A stretch of DNA of 38,191 bases from an uncultured Caulobacterales bacterium (lineage in GTDB: Bacteria; Pseudomonadota; Alphaproteobacteria; Caulobacterales; Caulobacteraceae): the NCBI GenBank assembly GCA_903858185.1, contig CAIOHT010000028.1:1-38191 (forward strand), written 5' to 3'. The notes beneath the pieces were generated by a model. It was not told where the DNA came from. It made no database searches and was given only the letters and a program-made list of their open reading frames with translations. Each line of letters starts with the position of its first letter. Within the stretch, counting starts at the first letter, position 1. Made by a program: the position numbers and the translations under genes. This document shows positions 17,255-25,013 of this stretch, in pieces.

Positions 17255-18130
17255 CTAGCGGGTCGGGACCGGCACATCCCCGCGGTAGTCGTAGAAGCCG
17301 CGGCCGACCTTCTTGCCCAGCCAGCCGGCCTCGACGTACTTCACCAGCAGCGGGCAAGGGCGGTATTTGCTGTCCGCCAGACCCTCGTGCAGCACATTCA
17401 TGATCGACAGGACGGTATCGAGGCCAATGAAGTCGCCCAGCTCAAGCGGGCCCATCGGATGGTTGGCGCCGAGCTTCATGGCGGTGTCGATCGACTCCAC
17501 CGTGCCGACGCCCTCGTAGAGGGTGTAGATCGCCTCGTTGATCATCGGCACCAGCACGCGGTTGACGATGAAGGCGGGGAAATCCTCGGCATTGGTGGTG
17601 GTCTTGCCCAGCGACTGGGCGAAGGTCACCGCCGTCTCGTAGGTGGCGATGTCGGTGGCGATGCCGCGGATCACCTCGACCAGCTTCATCAGCGGCACGG
17701 GGTTCATGAAGTGCAGGCCGATGAACCGTTCGGGCCGGTCGGTGGTCGAGGCCAGTCGGGTGATCGAGATCGACGAGGTGTTGGACGCCAGCAGCGTGTT
17801 CGCGCCCAGGTGCGGCAGCAGCGAGCGGAAGATGGCCTTCTTGGTGTCTTCGTTCTCGGTCGCCGCCTCGATGGCGATGTCCGTTCCGGCGACCACTTCG
17901 AGCGACGCGGGCCTGATGCGAGCCAGAGCAGCCTTCATCGCGGCGTCGTCGATCAGGCCGCGGCCCACCTGACGGGCCATGTTGTGCTCGATCCGGCTGA
18001 TCCCGGCGGTGATCCGGTCGCCATCGAGGTCGTTCAGGAATACGTCGTAGCCGGCGAGCGCGCAGACGTGCGCGATGCCCGATCCCATCTGACCGGCGCC
18101 GATGACGCCGACCGACTTGATATCCGCCAT
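17255..18130 (-). CDS. 3-hydroxybutyryl-CoA dehydrogenase
   Basis: A 291-residue NAD(P)-dependent enzyme that interconverts acetoacetyl-CoA and 3-hydroxybutyryl-CoA. The Rossmann motif GAGQMGSGIA is at about 10-19. The segments ASNTSSISITRLA and FIGLHFMNPVPLMKLVEV carry the family's catalytic Ser/His surroundings, and the C-terminal domain includes NHPMGPLELGDFIGLD. The start is ATG 18130 (MADIKSVGVIG); the longer open frame reaches into the etf terminator region and is not coding. The gene lies downstream of etfBA on the same strand but is separated by a strong terminator, so it likely has its own promoter. The usual name would be hbdA or paaH. Confidence 0.93.
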   Translation of the reverse strand: MADIKSVGVIGAGQMGSGIAHVCALAGYDVFLNDLDGDRITAGISRIEHNMARQVGRGLIDDAAMKAALARIRPASLEVVAGTDIAIEAATENEDTKKAIFRSLLPHLGANTLLASNTSSISITRLASTTDRPERFIGLHFMNPVPLMKLVEVIRGIATDIATYETAVTFAQSLGKTTTNAEDFPAFIVNRVLVPMINEAIYTLYEGVGTVESIDTAMKLGANHPMGPLELGDFIGLDTVLSIMNVLHEGLADSKYRPCPLLVKYVEAGWLGKKVGRGFYDYRGDVPVPTR

Positions 18131-18272
18131 GAAGTCTCGCCCTTGACGTCGGCGCGGTGAATCCGGGGAGGTCCGCGCAGCAAACTTTTGTGACCGCGTT
18201 CTAGCACGAGAGTCCTGACGACCGCCAAGGCCTTTGCTGCGATGCAGCGGAGAGGGGCAGACGGACAAGGAA

Positions 18273-18302
18273 AAAGGCCCGGAGCGCAAGCTCCGGGCCT
18301 TT
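18273..18302 (-). terminator. Rho-independent terminator of the etfBA operon
   Basis: A 13-bp perfect stem (AAAGGCCCGGAGC at 18273-18285 with its reverse complement at 18290-18302) closes a 4-base loop. On the minus strand it is followed by TTTTTCCTTG. It lies about 30 bases beyond the etfA stop. Confidence 0.9.
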
Positions 18303-18309
18303 CCATCTA

Positions 18310-18327
18310 CCGGGGACATGTCCCCGG
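18310..18327. repeat. Perfect palindrome CCGGGGACATGTCCCCGG
   Basis: An 18-base perfect palindrome between the etfA stop and its terminator. It shares the GGGGACATG / CATGTCCCC ends of the longer hairpin family at 25646 and 32933, and may be a minimal or collapsed member. Confidence 0.65.
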
Positions 18328-18332
18328 GATCA

Positions 18333-19262
18333 TTAGCCCAGCGCGGCCATCAGCTCCGGCACGGCGGTCTTGTAGTCGGCGACCAGGCCGTAGTCGGCGA
18401 CCTGGAAGATCGGCGCGTCGGCGTCCTTGTTGATCGCGACGATCACCTTGGAGTCCTTCATGCCGGCCAGGTGCTGGATGGCGCCCGAGATGCCGATGGC
18501 GATGTAGAGCGCCGGGGCGACGACCTTGCCGGTCTGGCCGACCTGGTAGTCGTTGGGGGCGTAGCCGGCGTCGACGGCGGCGCGCGAGGCGCCCACGGCG
18601 GCGCCCAGCTTGTCGGCCAGCGGCTCGATGACCCGCTGGAACTCCTCGGCGGAGCCCATGGCGCGACCGCCGGAAACGACGATCTTGGCGGCGGTCAGCT
18701 CGGGACGGTCCGACTTGACCATCTCTTCCGAAACGAACTTCGTGCCGGTCGCCGAGGCGGCGGCGGTCTTCTCGACGGAGGCCGAGCCGCCCTCTTCGGC
18801 GGCCTTGAAGGCCGTCGGGCGAACCGTCAGGACCTTCTTGGCGTCGCCCGTCTGGACAGTCTCCAGCGCGTTGCCGGCGTAGATCGGGCGCACGAAGGTG
18901 TCGCTGGACACCACTTCGACGACGTCGGAGATCGGCGAGGCGTCGAGGCTGGCGGCCACGCGCGGCGCGAAGTTCTTGCCCGCCGAGGTGGCCGGCACGA
19001 GCAGGGCGTCATAGCCGCCCATCAGACCGACGATGGTCGCGCTGATGGCTTCGGCCACGCCATGACCAACATCCGCGCCCTCGGCCAGGATGACCTTGCG
19101 CACGCCGGCGATCTTGCCGGCGGCGGCGGCCACGGCGTCAGCGCCCTGGCCAAGGACCAGAACGTCGACGTCGCCCGACATCTGCAGGGCGGCGGTGACG
19201 GTCTTGTGGGTGGTGTCGCGCAGGTGCGCGTTGTCGCTGTCGGCGACGACGAGAACGGCCAT
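18333..19262 (-). CDS. etfA: Electron transfer flavoprotein alpha subunit
   Basis: The FAD-binding subunit of ETF, which takes electrons from acyl-CoA dehydrogenases and passes them to ETF-ubiquinone oxidoreductase. It has 309 residues, the normal length. The C-terminal FAD domain is typical: [49 protein letters not shown], and [20 protein letters not shown], ending [16 protein letters not shown]. Its ATG overlaps the etfB stop by one base (TGATG), so the pair is coupled. The acyl-CoA dehydrogenase at 23181-24872 is a likely electron donor. Confidence 0.97.
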   Translation of the reverse strand: MAVLVVADSDNAHLRDTTHKTVTAALQMSGDVDVLVLGQGADAVAAAAGKIAGVRKVILAEGADVGHGVAEAISATIVGLMGGYDALLVPATSAGKNFAPRVAASLDASPISDVVEVVSSDTFVRPIYAGNALETVQTGDAKKVLTVRPTAFKAAEEGGSASVEKTAAASATGTKFVSEEMVKSDRPELTAAKIVVSGGRAMGSAEEFQRVIEPLADKLGAAVGASRAAVDAGYAPNDYQVGQTGKVVAPALYIAIGISGAIQHLAGMKDSKVIVAINKDADAPIFQVADYGLVADYKTAVPELMAALG

Positions 19263-20011
19263 CAGAGGACCCCCGCTTCAGTCTTGAGTTTGCTGACCAG
19301 ATCAGCGGCGGTCTCGACCTTGATGCCGGCCGAGCGCTTGGCGGGCTCGGTCACCTTCAGCACCTTCAGGCGCGGGGCGACGTCGACGCCGTAGTCGCCG
19401 GTCGCCTTGACCGCGATTTCCTTCTTCTTCGCCTTCATGATGTTCGGCAGCGAAGCGTAGCGCGGCTCGTTGAGGCGCAGGTCGGCGGTGATCACGGCCG
19501 GCAGGGCGACTTCGAGCACCTGCAGGCCGCCGTCGACTTCACGGGTCACCGTGGCCTTGCCGCCGGCGATCTCGACCTTGGAGGCGAAGCTGGCCTGCGG
19601 CCAGCCGAGCAGCTGCGAGAGCATCTGGCCGACGGCGTTGTTGTCGCCGTCGATGGCCTGCTTGCCCATCAGCACCACGTCGACGCCCTCTTCCTTCGCC
19701 ACAGCGGCGAGGAGCTTGGCGACGGCCAGCGGTTCAACATCGACGTCCGACTGGATCAGGATGCCCCGGTCGGCGCCCATGGCCAGCGCGGTGCGGATGG
19801 TTTCCTGAGCCTGGGTCGGGCCGACGGAGACGGCGATGACCTCGGTGGCCACGCCCTTTTCCTTGAGACGGACGGCCTCTTCGACCGCGATCTCGCAGAA
19901 GGGATTCATGGACATCTTGACGTTGGCCAGGTCCACGCCCGACTGGTCGGGCTTCACCCGAGCCTTCACGTTGTAATCGATAACCCGTTTGACCGGGACC
20001 AGCACCTTCAT
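19262..20011 (-). CDS. etfB: Electron transfer flavoprotein beta subunit
   Basis: The AMP-binding partner of EtfA, 249 residues. [20 protein letters not shown] at the start, [19 protein letters not shown], and the signature [17 protein letters not shown] followed by [10 protein letters not shown] are all characteristic. It leads the etfBA operon. A possible promoter lies about 50 to 80 bases upstream. It is divergent from the small membrane protein gene at 20159. Confidence 0.97.
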   Translation of the reverse strand: MKVLVPVKRVIDYNVKARVKPDQSGVDLANVKMSMNPFCEIAVEEAVRLKEKGVATEVIAVSVGPTQAQETIRTALAMGADRGILIQSDVDVEPLAVAKLLAAVAKEEGVDVVLMGKQAIDGDNNAVGQMLSQLLGWPQASFASKVEIAGGKATVTREVDGGLQVLEVALPAVITADLRLNEPRYASLPNIMKAKKKEIAVKATGDYGVDVAPRLKVLKVTEPAKRSAGIKVETAADLVSKLKTEAGVL

Positions 20012-20062
20012 GGGTTTGTCCGCCCGTGTTTGTTGCGTTGCGAAAAATTTGCGCGGGGAAGG

Positions 20063-20090
20063 CTGATAACGACTCCGCCACGCAATGCAA
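20063..20090 (-). promoter_or_regulatory. Possible sigma70-type promoter of etfBA
   Basis: On the minus strand, TTGCAT (20090-20085) and TATCAG (20068-20063) are separated by 16 bases. They are reasonable -35 and -10 boxes for the etfB gene that begins at 20011. Weak evidence on motif alone. Confidence 0.35.
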
Positions 20091-20158
20091 GTTTACGTAG
20101 GGGTCAATCCGGCGCCGTCAAATTGCCGTTCCCGGGCGATTCCTGTAGACCGCGCGCC

Positions 20159-20536
20159 ATGAACCTGACGATCACCCGCCTCAAGCTGTTCTTCCTCTTC
20201 CTTTTCGCCCTCGGCACGGCAGGGATCTGGGCCTACCAGATCTTCTACGTCTGGCCGGCGCAGAAGTGTGACGATCGCGGCGCATGGTGGGACCGCAAGG
20301 GCCGGGTCTGCGCCACACCGCTCTATGTACCGAGCCTTACGGGCCGCCCCGTGGGGATGAGTCGCAAGGAATGGTCGGAGAAGCAGGCCGCCCTGCAGGT
20401 CCAGCGCGACCGTGAAGCCTATCCGACCGGCGAGACGGCGCCCGCGCCGGTGGCGAAGGTCGCCACGCCGGCGCCGAAAGCGGCGCCCGCCGCCGGGACC
20501 GCCGCTCCGGCCGCCGCCACCCTCGAAAAGAAATAG
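20159..20536 (+). CDS. Small membrane-anchored hypothetical protein
   Basis: A 125-residue protein not assigned to a known function. One membrane helix spans about 8-27 (LKLFFLFLFALGTAGIWAYQ). It is followed by a short conserved-looking stretch with two cysteines (KCDDRGAWWDRKGRVC), which could form a disulfide outside the membrane. The last 35 residues are a Pro/Ala/Lys-rich disordered tail. The topology suggests an N-in, C-out anchor. The ATG at 20159 is preferred because the helix begins just after it; the frame extends 43 residues upstream into the etfB promoter region. It is divergent from etfB and convergent with the adenosyltransferase gene. Confidence 0.75.
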   Translation: MNLTITRLKLFFLFLFALGTAGIWAYQIFYVWPAQKCDDRGAWWDRKGRVCATPLYVPSLTGRPVGMSRKEWSEKQAALQVQRDREAYPTGETAPAPVAKVATPAPKAAPAAGTAAPAAATLEKK

Positions 20537-20552
20537 ACGTCGCGCTCGGGCG

Positions 20553-21131
20553 CTACCGATTCGCGCCGGGGACCCAGAGCACGTCGCCGGCGCCCTTGTC
20601 GTTGGCCCACCGGCCGGCAACGAACAGCAGATCCGACAGGCGGTTCAGGTATTTGACCGCCGCCGCGCTGACCGGCTCATCCGGGGCGGCGGCGAGCGCC
20701 ACGCAGGCCCTCTCGGCGCGTCGACAGACCGTTCGCGCCTGATGCAGGGCGGCCGCCGCAGGCGTCCCGCCCGGCAGCACGAACGAAGTCAGGTCTGACA
20801 GTTCGTCATTGAGCCGATCAATCTCGGTTTCCAGACGGTCGACCTGGGACTGCAGGACCCGCAGCGGCTCCCATTCGACGGGCTTTCCGCGATCGGGGGT
20901 GGCCAGATCGGCGCCCAGGTCGAACAGGTCATTCTGGATACGCGCGAGGATCGGGTCGAGGATCGCGTCGGCGGCCGTGTGCAGCCTGACCAGACCAAGA
21001 CAGGCGTTGGTCTCGTCGACGCCGCCATAGGCCTCCACGCGCAAGCTGTCTTTCGCGACCGGCTCGCCCGTGGCGAGGCGGGTCGTGCCGTCATCACCCG
21101 TGCGGGTGTAGATGCGGTTGAGCGTGACCAC
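20553..21131 (-). CDS. Cob(I)alamin adenosyltransferase (PduO/MMAB type)
   Basis: Transfers adenosyl from ATP to cob(I)alamin, giving coenzyme B12 for mutases. The PduO-type motifs are clear: an N-terminal RIYTRTGDDGTT, GGVDETNACLG, the loop FVLPGGTPAAAALHQART, CRRAERACVAL, and the terminal KYLNRLSDLLFVAGRWAN. The GTG at 21131 gives 192 residues with the family's usual N-terminus; an alternative start at 21164 would overlap the neighbour by 28 bases. The gene follows the HIG1-like gene with a five-base gap and likely shares its transcript. The B12 product would serve ethylmalonyl-CoA or methylmalonyl-CoA mutase, matching the acyl-CoA genes nearby. Confidence 0.92.
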   Translation of the reverse strand: MVTLNRIYTRTGDDGTTRLATGEPVAKDSLRVEAYGGVDETNACLGLVRLHTAADAILDPILARIQNDLFDLGADLATPDRGKPVEWEPLRVLQSQVDRLETEIDRLNDELSDLTSFVLPGGTPAAAALHQARTVCRRAERACVALAAAPDEPVSAAAVKYLNRLSDLLFVAGRWANDKGAGDVLWVPGANR

Positions 21132-21136
21132 CGCCG

Positions 21137-21343
21137 TCAGCCCGCGTGGCTCGTCCGCCACCACAGCGCCGCAACCAGCACCAGAATGGCGATGAACTGC
21201 AGCAGCACCCGCAGTCGCATCAGCTTGTTGGAGTAGGACCGGCCGAAATCGCCGCCGCGATAGAGGGCATAGAGGCCGGCCAGTAGCGCCAGCAGCACCG
21301 CAGCCAGCGAAACCGGGATCAGAATGTCGAAGATTGTGCTCAT
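21137..21343 (-). CDS. HIG1-like twin-transmembrane small protein
   Basis: A 68-residue protein with two membrane helices (about 6-27 and 46-62) joined by a polar loop. The loop and second helix carry SNKLMRLRVLLQ, resembling the HIG1 domain's R-x-R ... Q pattern. HIG1 proteins in alphaproteobacteria and mitochondria associate with respiratory complexes, so a role near the terminal oxidase is possible but not shown here. The start is ATG 21343 (MSTIFDIL); the frame runs 17 residues further upstream without a hydrophobic segment. It precedes the adenosyltransferase gene with a five-base gap. Confidence 0.75.
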   Translation of the reverse strand: MSTIFDILIPVSLAAVLLALLAGLYALYRGGDFGRSYSNKLMRLRVLLQFIAILVLVAALWWRTSHAG

Positions 21344-21651
21344 GACCGTCAATCTAGCGCGGCTGACCCCACCCGACCACCGGCCCGGCGACAATCGGTC
21401 GCATCCGAAGTTCGCCGATCGCGTTCATCGGGCGATTTTGTCACATCTCGGCGATGCCCGAACGGGGTTGCCGGTATCTTAGGCTGTTTTCGACCAATTC
21501 TGGCCGCACAATTAGGGTTTGACCTGTAACGCGGTTCGCTGTAGCTCCCGCATCCCTTTAGTCGCTGAGCATGTTCAGCGAACGCGATCAACTCCTCACC
21601 GTGGGTCGCGTTCGAGATTCCAACCAACGGGGAGGACGAGACGGAGATGCC
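21344..21651. other. 308-base intergenic region between divergent operons
   Basis: No gene is supported here. It should contain two promoters facing apart: one for the HIG1-adenosyltransferase pair and one for the TetR operon. For the latter, TTGACC at 21519 is a candidate -35 box, but the matching -10 is poor. A near-palindrome at 21564-21579 is listed separately. Sequence is less GC-rich than the neighbouring genes around 21480-21560, as expected of a promoter region. Confidence 0.5.
21564..21579. promoter_or_regulatory. Candidate TetR operator (near-palindrome)
   Basis: GCTGAGCATGTTCAGC pairs at 7 of 8 half-site positions. It lies about 75 bases upstream of the small ORF that leads the TetR operon. 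TetR repressors commonly bind such palindromes at their own promoters. The sequence is suggestive only. Confidence 0.4.
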
Positions 21652-21873
21652 ATGGGCCTGCCCCAAGCCGCCGCCGCCGTCCAGGCCGCGGAACGAGATG
21701 AAACCATTGCCGAGGTCCGGCAGTTGATCATGGACCTGCGCGACGCCGCGCAGGACGGCCGCGATCTGGCGCGCCGATATGCCGACGTCCTGCAGAAGGT
21801 CGTCGACGAGTACTGCGATGAATTCGAGAAGCGCGCGGAAGCTGCGCTGGCCCGTTTGGAGGCGGTCCGATGA
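21652..21873 (+). CDS. 73-residue helical small protein overlapping a TetR gene
   Basis: Not recognised. The sequence is almost wholly helical and charged (DETIAEVRQLIMDLRDAAQ, then LARRYADVLQKVVDEYCDEF, then KRAEAALARLEAVR), with heptad-like hydrophobic spacing and one cysteine, so it may form a coiled coil or helical hairpin. No membrane segment or signal peptide is present. GGAG five bases before ATG 21652 is a good ribosome site. The stop overlaps the ATG of the TetR gene by four bases (ATGA). Such strict coupling suggests the two proteins are needed together, perhaps as regulator and partner, but that is inference. Confidence 0.65.
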   Translation: MGLPQAAAAVQAAERDETIAEVRQLIMDLRDAAQDGRDLARRYADVLQKVVDEYCDEFEKRAEAALARLEAVR

Positions 21874-22517
21874 ACCATATTCCGATGCGTATGCATGTGC
21901 CGTCCCTGCGGCCGCAGAAGCTCACCCGCCGCGCCATGGCCAAGCAGCAGACCCGTGAAAAGGTCCTGCAGGCTGCCCGCGAGATGTTCATCGAGCGCGG
22001 CTACGAAGGCGCGACGATTCGTGACATCGCCCGCGCTGCCGGCATGTCGACCGGCGCCGTTTTCGCCAGTTTCACCGACAAGCCCGAGCTGTTCGACGCC
22101 ATCCTGTCCGAAGATTTCGCCGCGCTTGTCGATCCGATGCAGGACGCGGCGACCACGGCCCCGTCCGCCCGCGAGGCGCTCGTGGCAATGTTCGGCGTCG
22201 CCTACCGGATGCACGCCGCCCAGCTTCCGCTGATCCAGGCGGCCCTGGCCGCGTCCTGGACGCGCACGCCGGAGGCCGAGCAACTGCGTCGCGAGACCAT
22301 GCGCCCGGTCCGCGCCCTGGTCACCGAAGCGCTCGAGCGCGGCGTCGACCGCGGAGAACTGTCACAGCGCTTCGATCTGAGTCTGGTAGCCGACGTTGTC
22401 TGGGATCTTTTTCTGGCTGGTTACCGCCCGGCGGCCTTCGAAGGGCTGTCGACGGAGGGTCAGACCGGGCGTCTGGCGGAACGGATCGATTTGGTGCTGG
22501 CGGCCGTCAAGGCCTAG
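21870..22517 (+). CDS. TetR family transcriptional regulator (first of two)
   Basis: A 215-residue DNA-binding repressor type. The N-terminal helix-turn-helix runs from about 28 to 75: REKVLQAAREMFIERGYEGA then TIRDIARAAGMSTGAVFASF, then TDKPELFDAIL. The C-terminal ligand and dimer domain is variable and its effector cannot be read. The start at 21870 is chosen because it overlaps the upstream small ORF (ATGA). It leaves about 20 basic residues before the domain; an internal ATG at residue 23 is an alternative. A second TetR gene follows about 56 bases later. Confidence 0.88.
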   Translation: MNHIPMRMHVPSLRPQKLTRRAMAKQQTREKVLQAAREMFIERGYEGATIRDIARAAGMSTGAVFASFTDKPELFDAILSEDFAALVDPMQDAATTAPSAREALVAMFGVAYRMHAAQLPLIQAALAASWTRTPEAEQLRRETMRPVRALVTEALERGVDRGELSQRFDLSLVADVVWDLFLAGYRPAAFEGLSTEGQTGRLAERIDLVLAAVKA

Positions 22518-22573
22518 TCAGGGTGTGTTCGCGGCGTTCCGGTCCAGGAACGCGGCTTCCCGGGGGGGACGGA

Positions 22574-23176
22574 TTGGCAAGCGCTCGCGCAACGCAGAAG
22601 CAGGGCACGCGCCGCAAGGTTCTCGAGGCGGCGCGCGATCTGTTCAATGAGATCGGCTACGACGAGACGACCATCCGCGCCATCGCAGAGCGGGCGGGCG
22701 TTTCCGTAGGCAGCGTCTTCACGACCTTCGCCTCGAAATCCGACGTCCTGAGCCAGGTGATGGAAGACCGTGTCGATGCGCTCTACAGCGAGCTTGAGCG
22801 CGTGGCCCGTCACCTTCGCGGCTCGGTCGCGGACCGGATCAGCTCGGTCTTCGCCATCCACTACGATTTCGAATGCCGGCGGGTGAAGCTGTTCCTCGCC
22901 CATATCGCCGCCTCGTTCAGCCCCACGCTGGAGGCGACGACGATCCCCTATGGTCGCAACACCCGCTTCAAGACCATGCTTATCGACCTGATGGCCGAGG
23001 CGGTCGAGCGCGGGGAGGTGCGGCCCGACACCGACCTGGACCTGGTGCTCGACACGCTGATGGCCGCTTACGCCTGGAACTACCGCCTGGCGGCCCAGAG
23101 CCGCGCGGACGCCGCCGCGATGACCGCGATCATGGAGCGGCAGGTGGCCCTGATCCTCGGCGGGCTGCGCCCCTAG
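22574..23176 (+). CDS. TetR family transcriptional regulator (second of two)
   Basis: A 200-residue TetR protein, not a close copy of its neighbour. The DNA-binding domain is at about 9-60: GTRRKVLEAARDLFNEIGYD, then ETTIRAIAERAGVSVGSVFT, then TFASKSDVLSQVM. There is no ATG near the right place. TTG at 22574, preceded by GGGGGGACGGA, is preferred; GTG at 22523, six bases past the previous stop, is the alternative. It ends four bases from the convergent acyl-CoA dehydrogenase stop. By position the pair could control that gene or the electron-transfer genes, though no operator is seen in those promoters. Confidence 0.87.
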   Translation: MASARATQKQGTRRKVLEAARDLFNEIGYDETTIRAIAERAGVSVGSVFTTFASKSDVLSQVMEDRVDALYSELERVARHLRGSVADRISSVFAIHYDFECRRVKLFLAHIAASFSPTLEATTIPYGRNTRFKTMLIDLMAEAVERGEVRPDTDLDLVLDTLMAAYAWNYRLAAQSRADAAAMTAIMERQVALILGGLRP

Positions 23177-23180
23177 CGCC

Positions 23181-24872
23181 CTAGTTGGCGTCTTCCAGCA
23201 GGCGGCGGGCGATGACCTGGGCCTGGATCTCGCCGGCGCCTTCGAAGATGTTCAGGATCCGGGCGTCGGCCAGCACGCGGCTGATCTCGTACTCCATCGC
23301 AAACCCGTTGCCGCCATGGATCTGCAGCGCATTGTCGGCCGCCGACCAGGCGACGCGCGCGGCGATCAGCTTGGCCATGCCGGCTTCCAGGTCACAGCGC
23401 TTGCCTTCGTCCTTCTGGCGCGCCGCGAAATAGGTCAGCTGGCGCACGGCCATGATCTCGGCGGCCATGATGGCCAGCTTGTTGGCCACACGCGGGAAGC
23501 CGAAGATCGGTCCGCCGAACTGCTTGCGATCGAGCGCATAGTTCAGGCCGAGCTCCAGCGCACGCTGCGCCACGCCGACGGCCCGGGCGGCCGTCTGGAT
23601 ACGGGCGCTCTCGAAGGTCGCCATCAGCTGCTTGAAGCCCTGCCCCTCGACCCCGCCCAGCAGGTTCGCGGCCGGAACCGTGAAGCCGTCGAAGCCGATC
23701 TCGTATTCCTTCATCCCCCGATAGCCGATCACCCCGATCTCGCCGCCGTTCATGCCGTCGGTCGGGAAGGGCGTGGCGTCGTCGCCGCGCAGCTTGGGCG
23801 CCAGCAGCATCGACAGGCCGCGGTAGTCGGACGTGTCCGGATCGGTGCGGACCAGCAGGGTCATCACATCGGCGCGCGCCGCATGAGTGATCCAGGTCTT
23901 GTTCCCGGTGATCACATACTGCTCGCCGTCACGAACGGCGCGGGTGCGCAGGCTGCCGAGGTCCGAGCCGGTGTTGGGTTCGGTGAAGACGGCGGTCGGC
24001 AGAATTTCGGCCGAGGCGATCTTCGGCAGCCATTCGGCCTTCTGGTCCGCAGTCCCGCCCGTCAGGATCAGCTCCGCGGCGATCTCCGAGCGGGTGGCCA
24101 GCGAGCCGACGCCGATCCAGGCGCGGCTCAGTTCCTCGGACACCACGCACATGGCGGTCTTGCCGAGGCCCGCGCCGTCATACTCTTCCGGGATGGTCAG
24201 GCCGAACACGCCGAGGTCGCCCAGCTCCTTCACCAGCTCCATCGGGATCAATTCGTCGCGCAGGTGCCAGCCGTGCGCGAAGGGCACGACCTTCTCCTCG
24301 GCGAAGCTGTGGAACTGGTCGCGGATCATCTCGAAGGTTTCGTCCAGGCCGGTCTTCTCGACCGTCGCCTTGCCGCGCGCAGCCGCGACGAGATCGGCCA
24401 GCCGGGTCTTGACGGCCTGGCCGCCACCCTGGGTCATCAGCTGGACCAGCGCCGGGTCGAACAGGCGGTTCATGACATCGCGGCTGGCGGTCAGGTCCGC
24501 CGGGCGAACCGTCTCGCCCTGGTTCATCGCGATGCCGCCGACCAGCTGGGTGCAGTATTCGGCGAACAGCAGCTGGGCCAGCAGGGCCTCGGTCTCGCCG
24601 AACGCGCCTTCAGCCTCGAGCCGCGCGGCCCAGCCGGCGACCTGGTTCAGCAGTTCCGCATAGCTGGCGTACCAGCCGAAACCGTGGACAGCGTGTTGCT
24701 CGACGTCCGCCAGCACGCGGTCGATCTTGCCTCCGGCGGAGACCTTCGCCTTCACGCCGGCCTTCGCGTCCGCCACGAAGGCGAGGGCGGCATCGGCCGC
24801 CTGCTGCAGCAGGACGGTCAGCCCGGGCAGGACGAGATCGTCAGGCAGGGTCTCGACAGCGGTGGCGCTCAT
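23181..24872 (-). CDS. mcd: Acyl-CoA dehydrogenase, probably methylsuccinyl-CoA dehydrogenase
   Basis: A 563-residue FAD enzyme, about 170 residues longer than ordinary acyl-CoA dehydrogenases. The N-terminal extension (ADVEQHAVHGFGWYASYAEL ... LLFAEYCTQLVGGIAMNQGE) matches the pattern I recall for (2S)-methylsuccinyl-CoA dehydrogenase of the ethylmalonyl-CoA pathway. The core is normal: FGLTIPEEYDGAG, TAVFTEPNTGSDL, GNKTWITHAARAD, YALDRKQFG, QIHGGNGF and IFEGAGEIQAQ with the expected catalytic glutamate at 544. It would oxidise methylsuccinyl-CoA to mesaconyl-CoA using ETF, whose genes lie about 3 kb away. Substrate choice is inferred from the extension; another branched acyl-CoA is possible. 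Confidence 0.82.
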   Translation of the reverse strand: MSATAVETLPDDLVLPGLTVLLQQAADAALAFVADAKAGVKAKVSAGGKIDRVLADVEQHAVHGFGWYASYAELLNQVAGWAARLEAEGAFGETEALLAQLLFAEYCTQLVGGIAMNQGETVRPADLTASRDVMNRLFDPALVQLMTQGGGQAVKTRLADLVAAARGKATVEKTGLDETFEMIRDQFHSFAEEKVVPFAHGWHLRDELIPMELVKELGDLGVFGLTIPEEYDGAGLGKTAMCVVSEELSRAWIGVGSLATRSEIAAELILTGGTADQKAEWLPKIASAEILPTAVFTEPNTGSDLGSLRTRAVRDGEQYVITGNKTWITHAARADVMTLLVRTDPDTSDYRGLSMLLAPKLRGDDATPFPTDGMNGGEIGVIGYRGMKEYEIGFDGFTVPAANLLGGVEGQGFKQLMATFESARIQTAARAVGVAQRALELGLNYALDRKQFGGPIFGFPRVANKLAIMAAEIMAVRQLTYFAARQKDEGKRCDLEAGMAKLIAARVAWSAADNALQIHGGNGFAMEYEISRVLADARILNIFEGAGEIQAQVIARRLLEDAN

Positions 24873-25013
24873 GGGTTCGTTCTCCCCGAAATTTGTTGCG
24901 GCGCACTATATGGATTTCGCACCCGCAAACAATCGGCCCGGCCAAAGGTAGAATTTGCCAGCCGGAAGGCGAGGCCTATGTTGGAGGTTGAACCATTTTC
25001 CCGGGGAATCGCT

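Noticed and set aside
21132-21136. Cobalamin riboswitch before the adenosyltransferase, or FMN riboswitch before ribF
   Set aside because: The gaps are too short (five bases and an overlap) and no conserved riboswitch boxes were seen in the upstream gaps.
23316-24977. Plus-strand frame running through the mcd gene and joined to the GST gene
   Set aside because: It is the antisense shadow of mcd; the GST starts at 25014 where the fold and a ribosome site begin.
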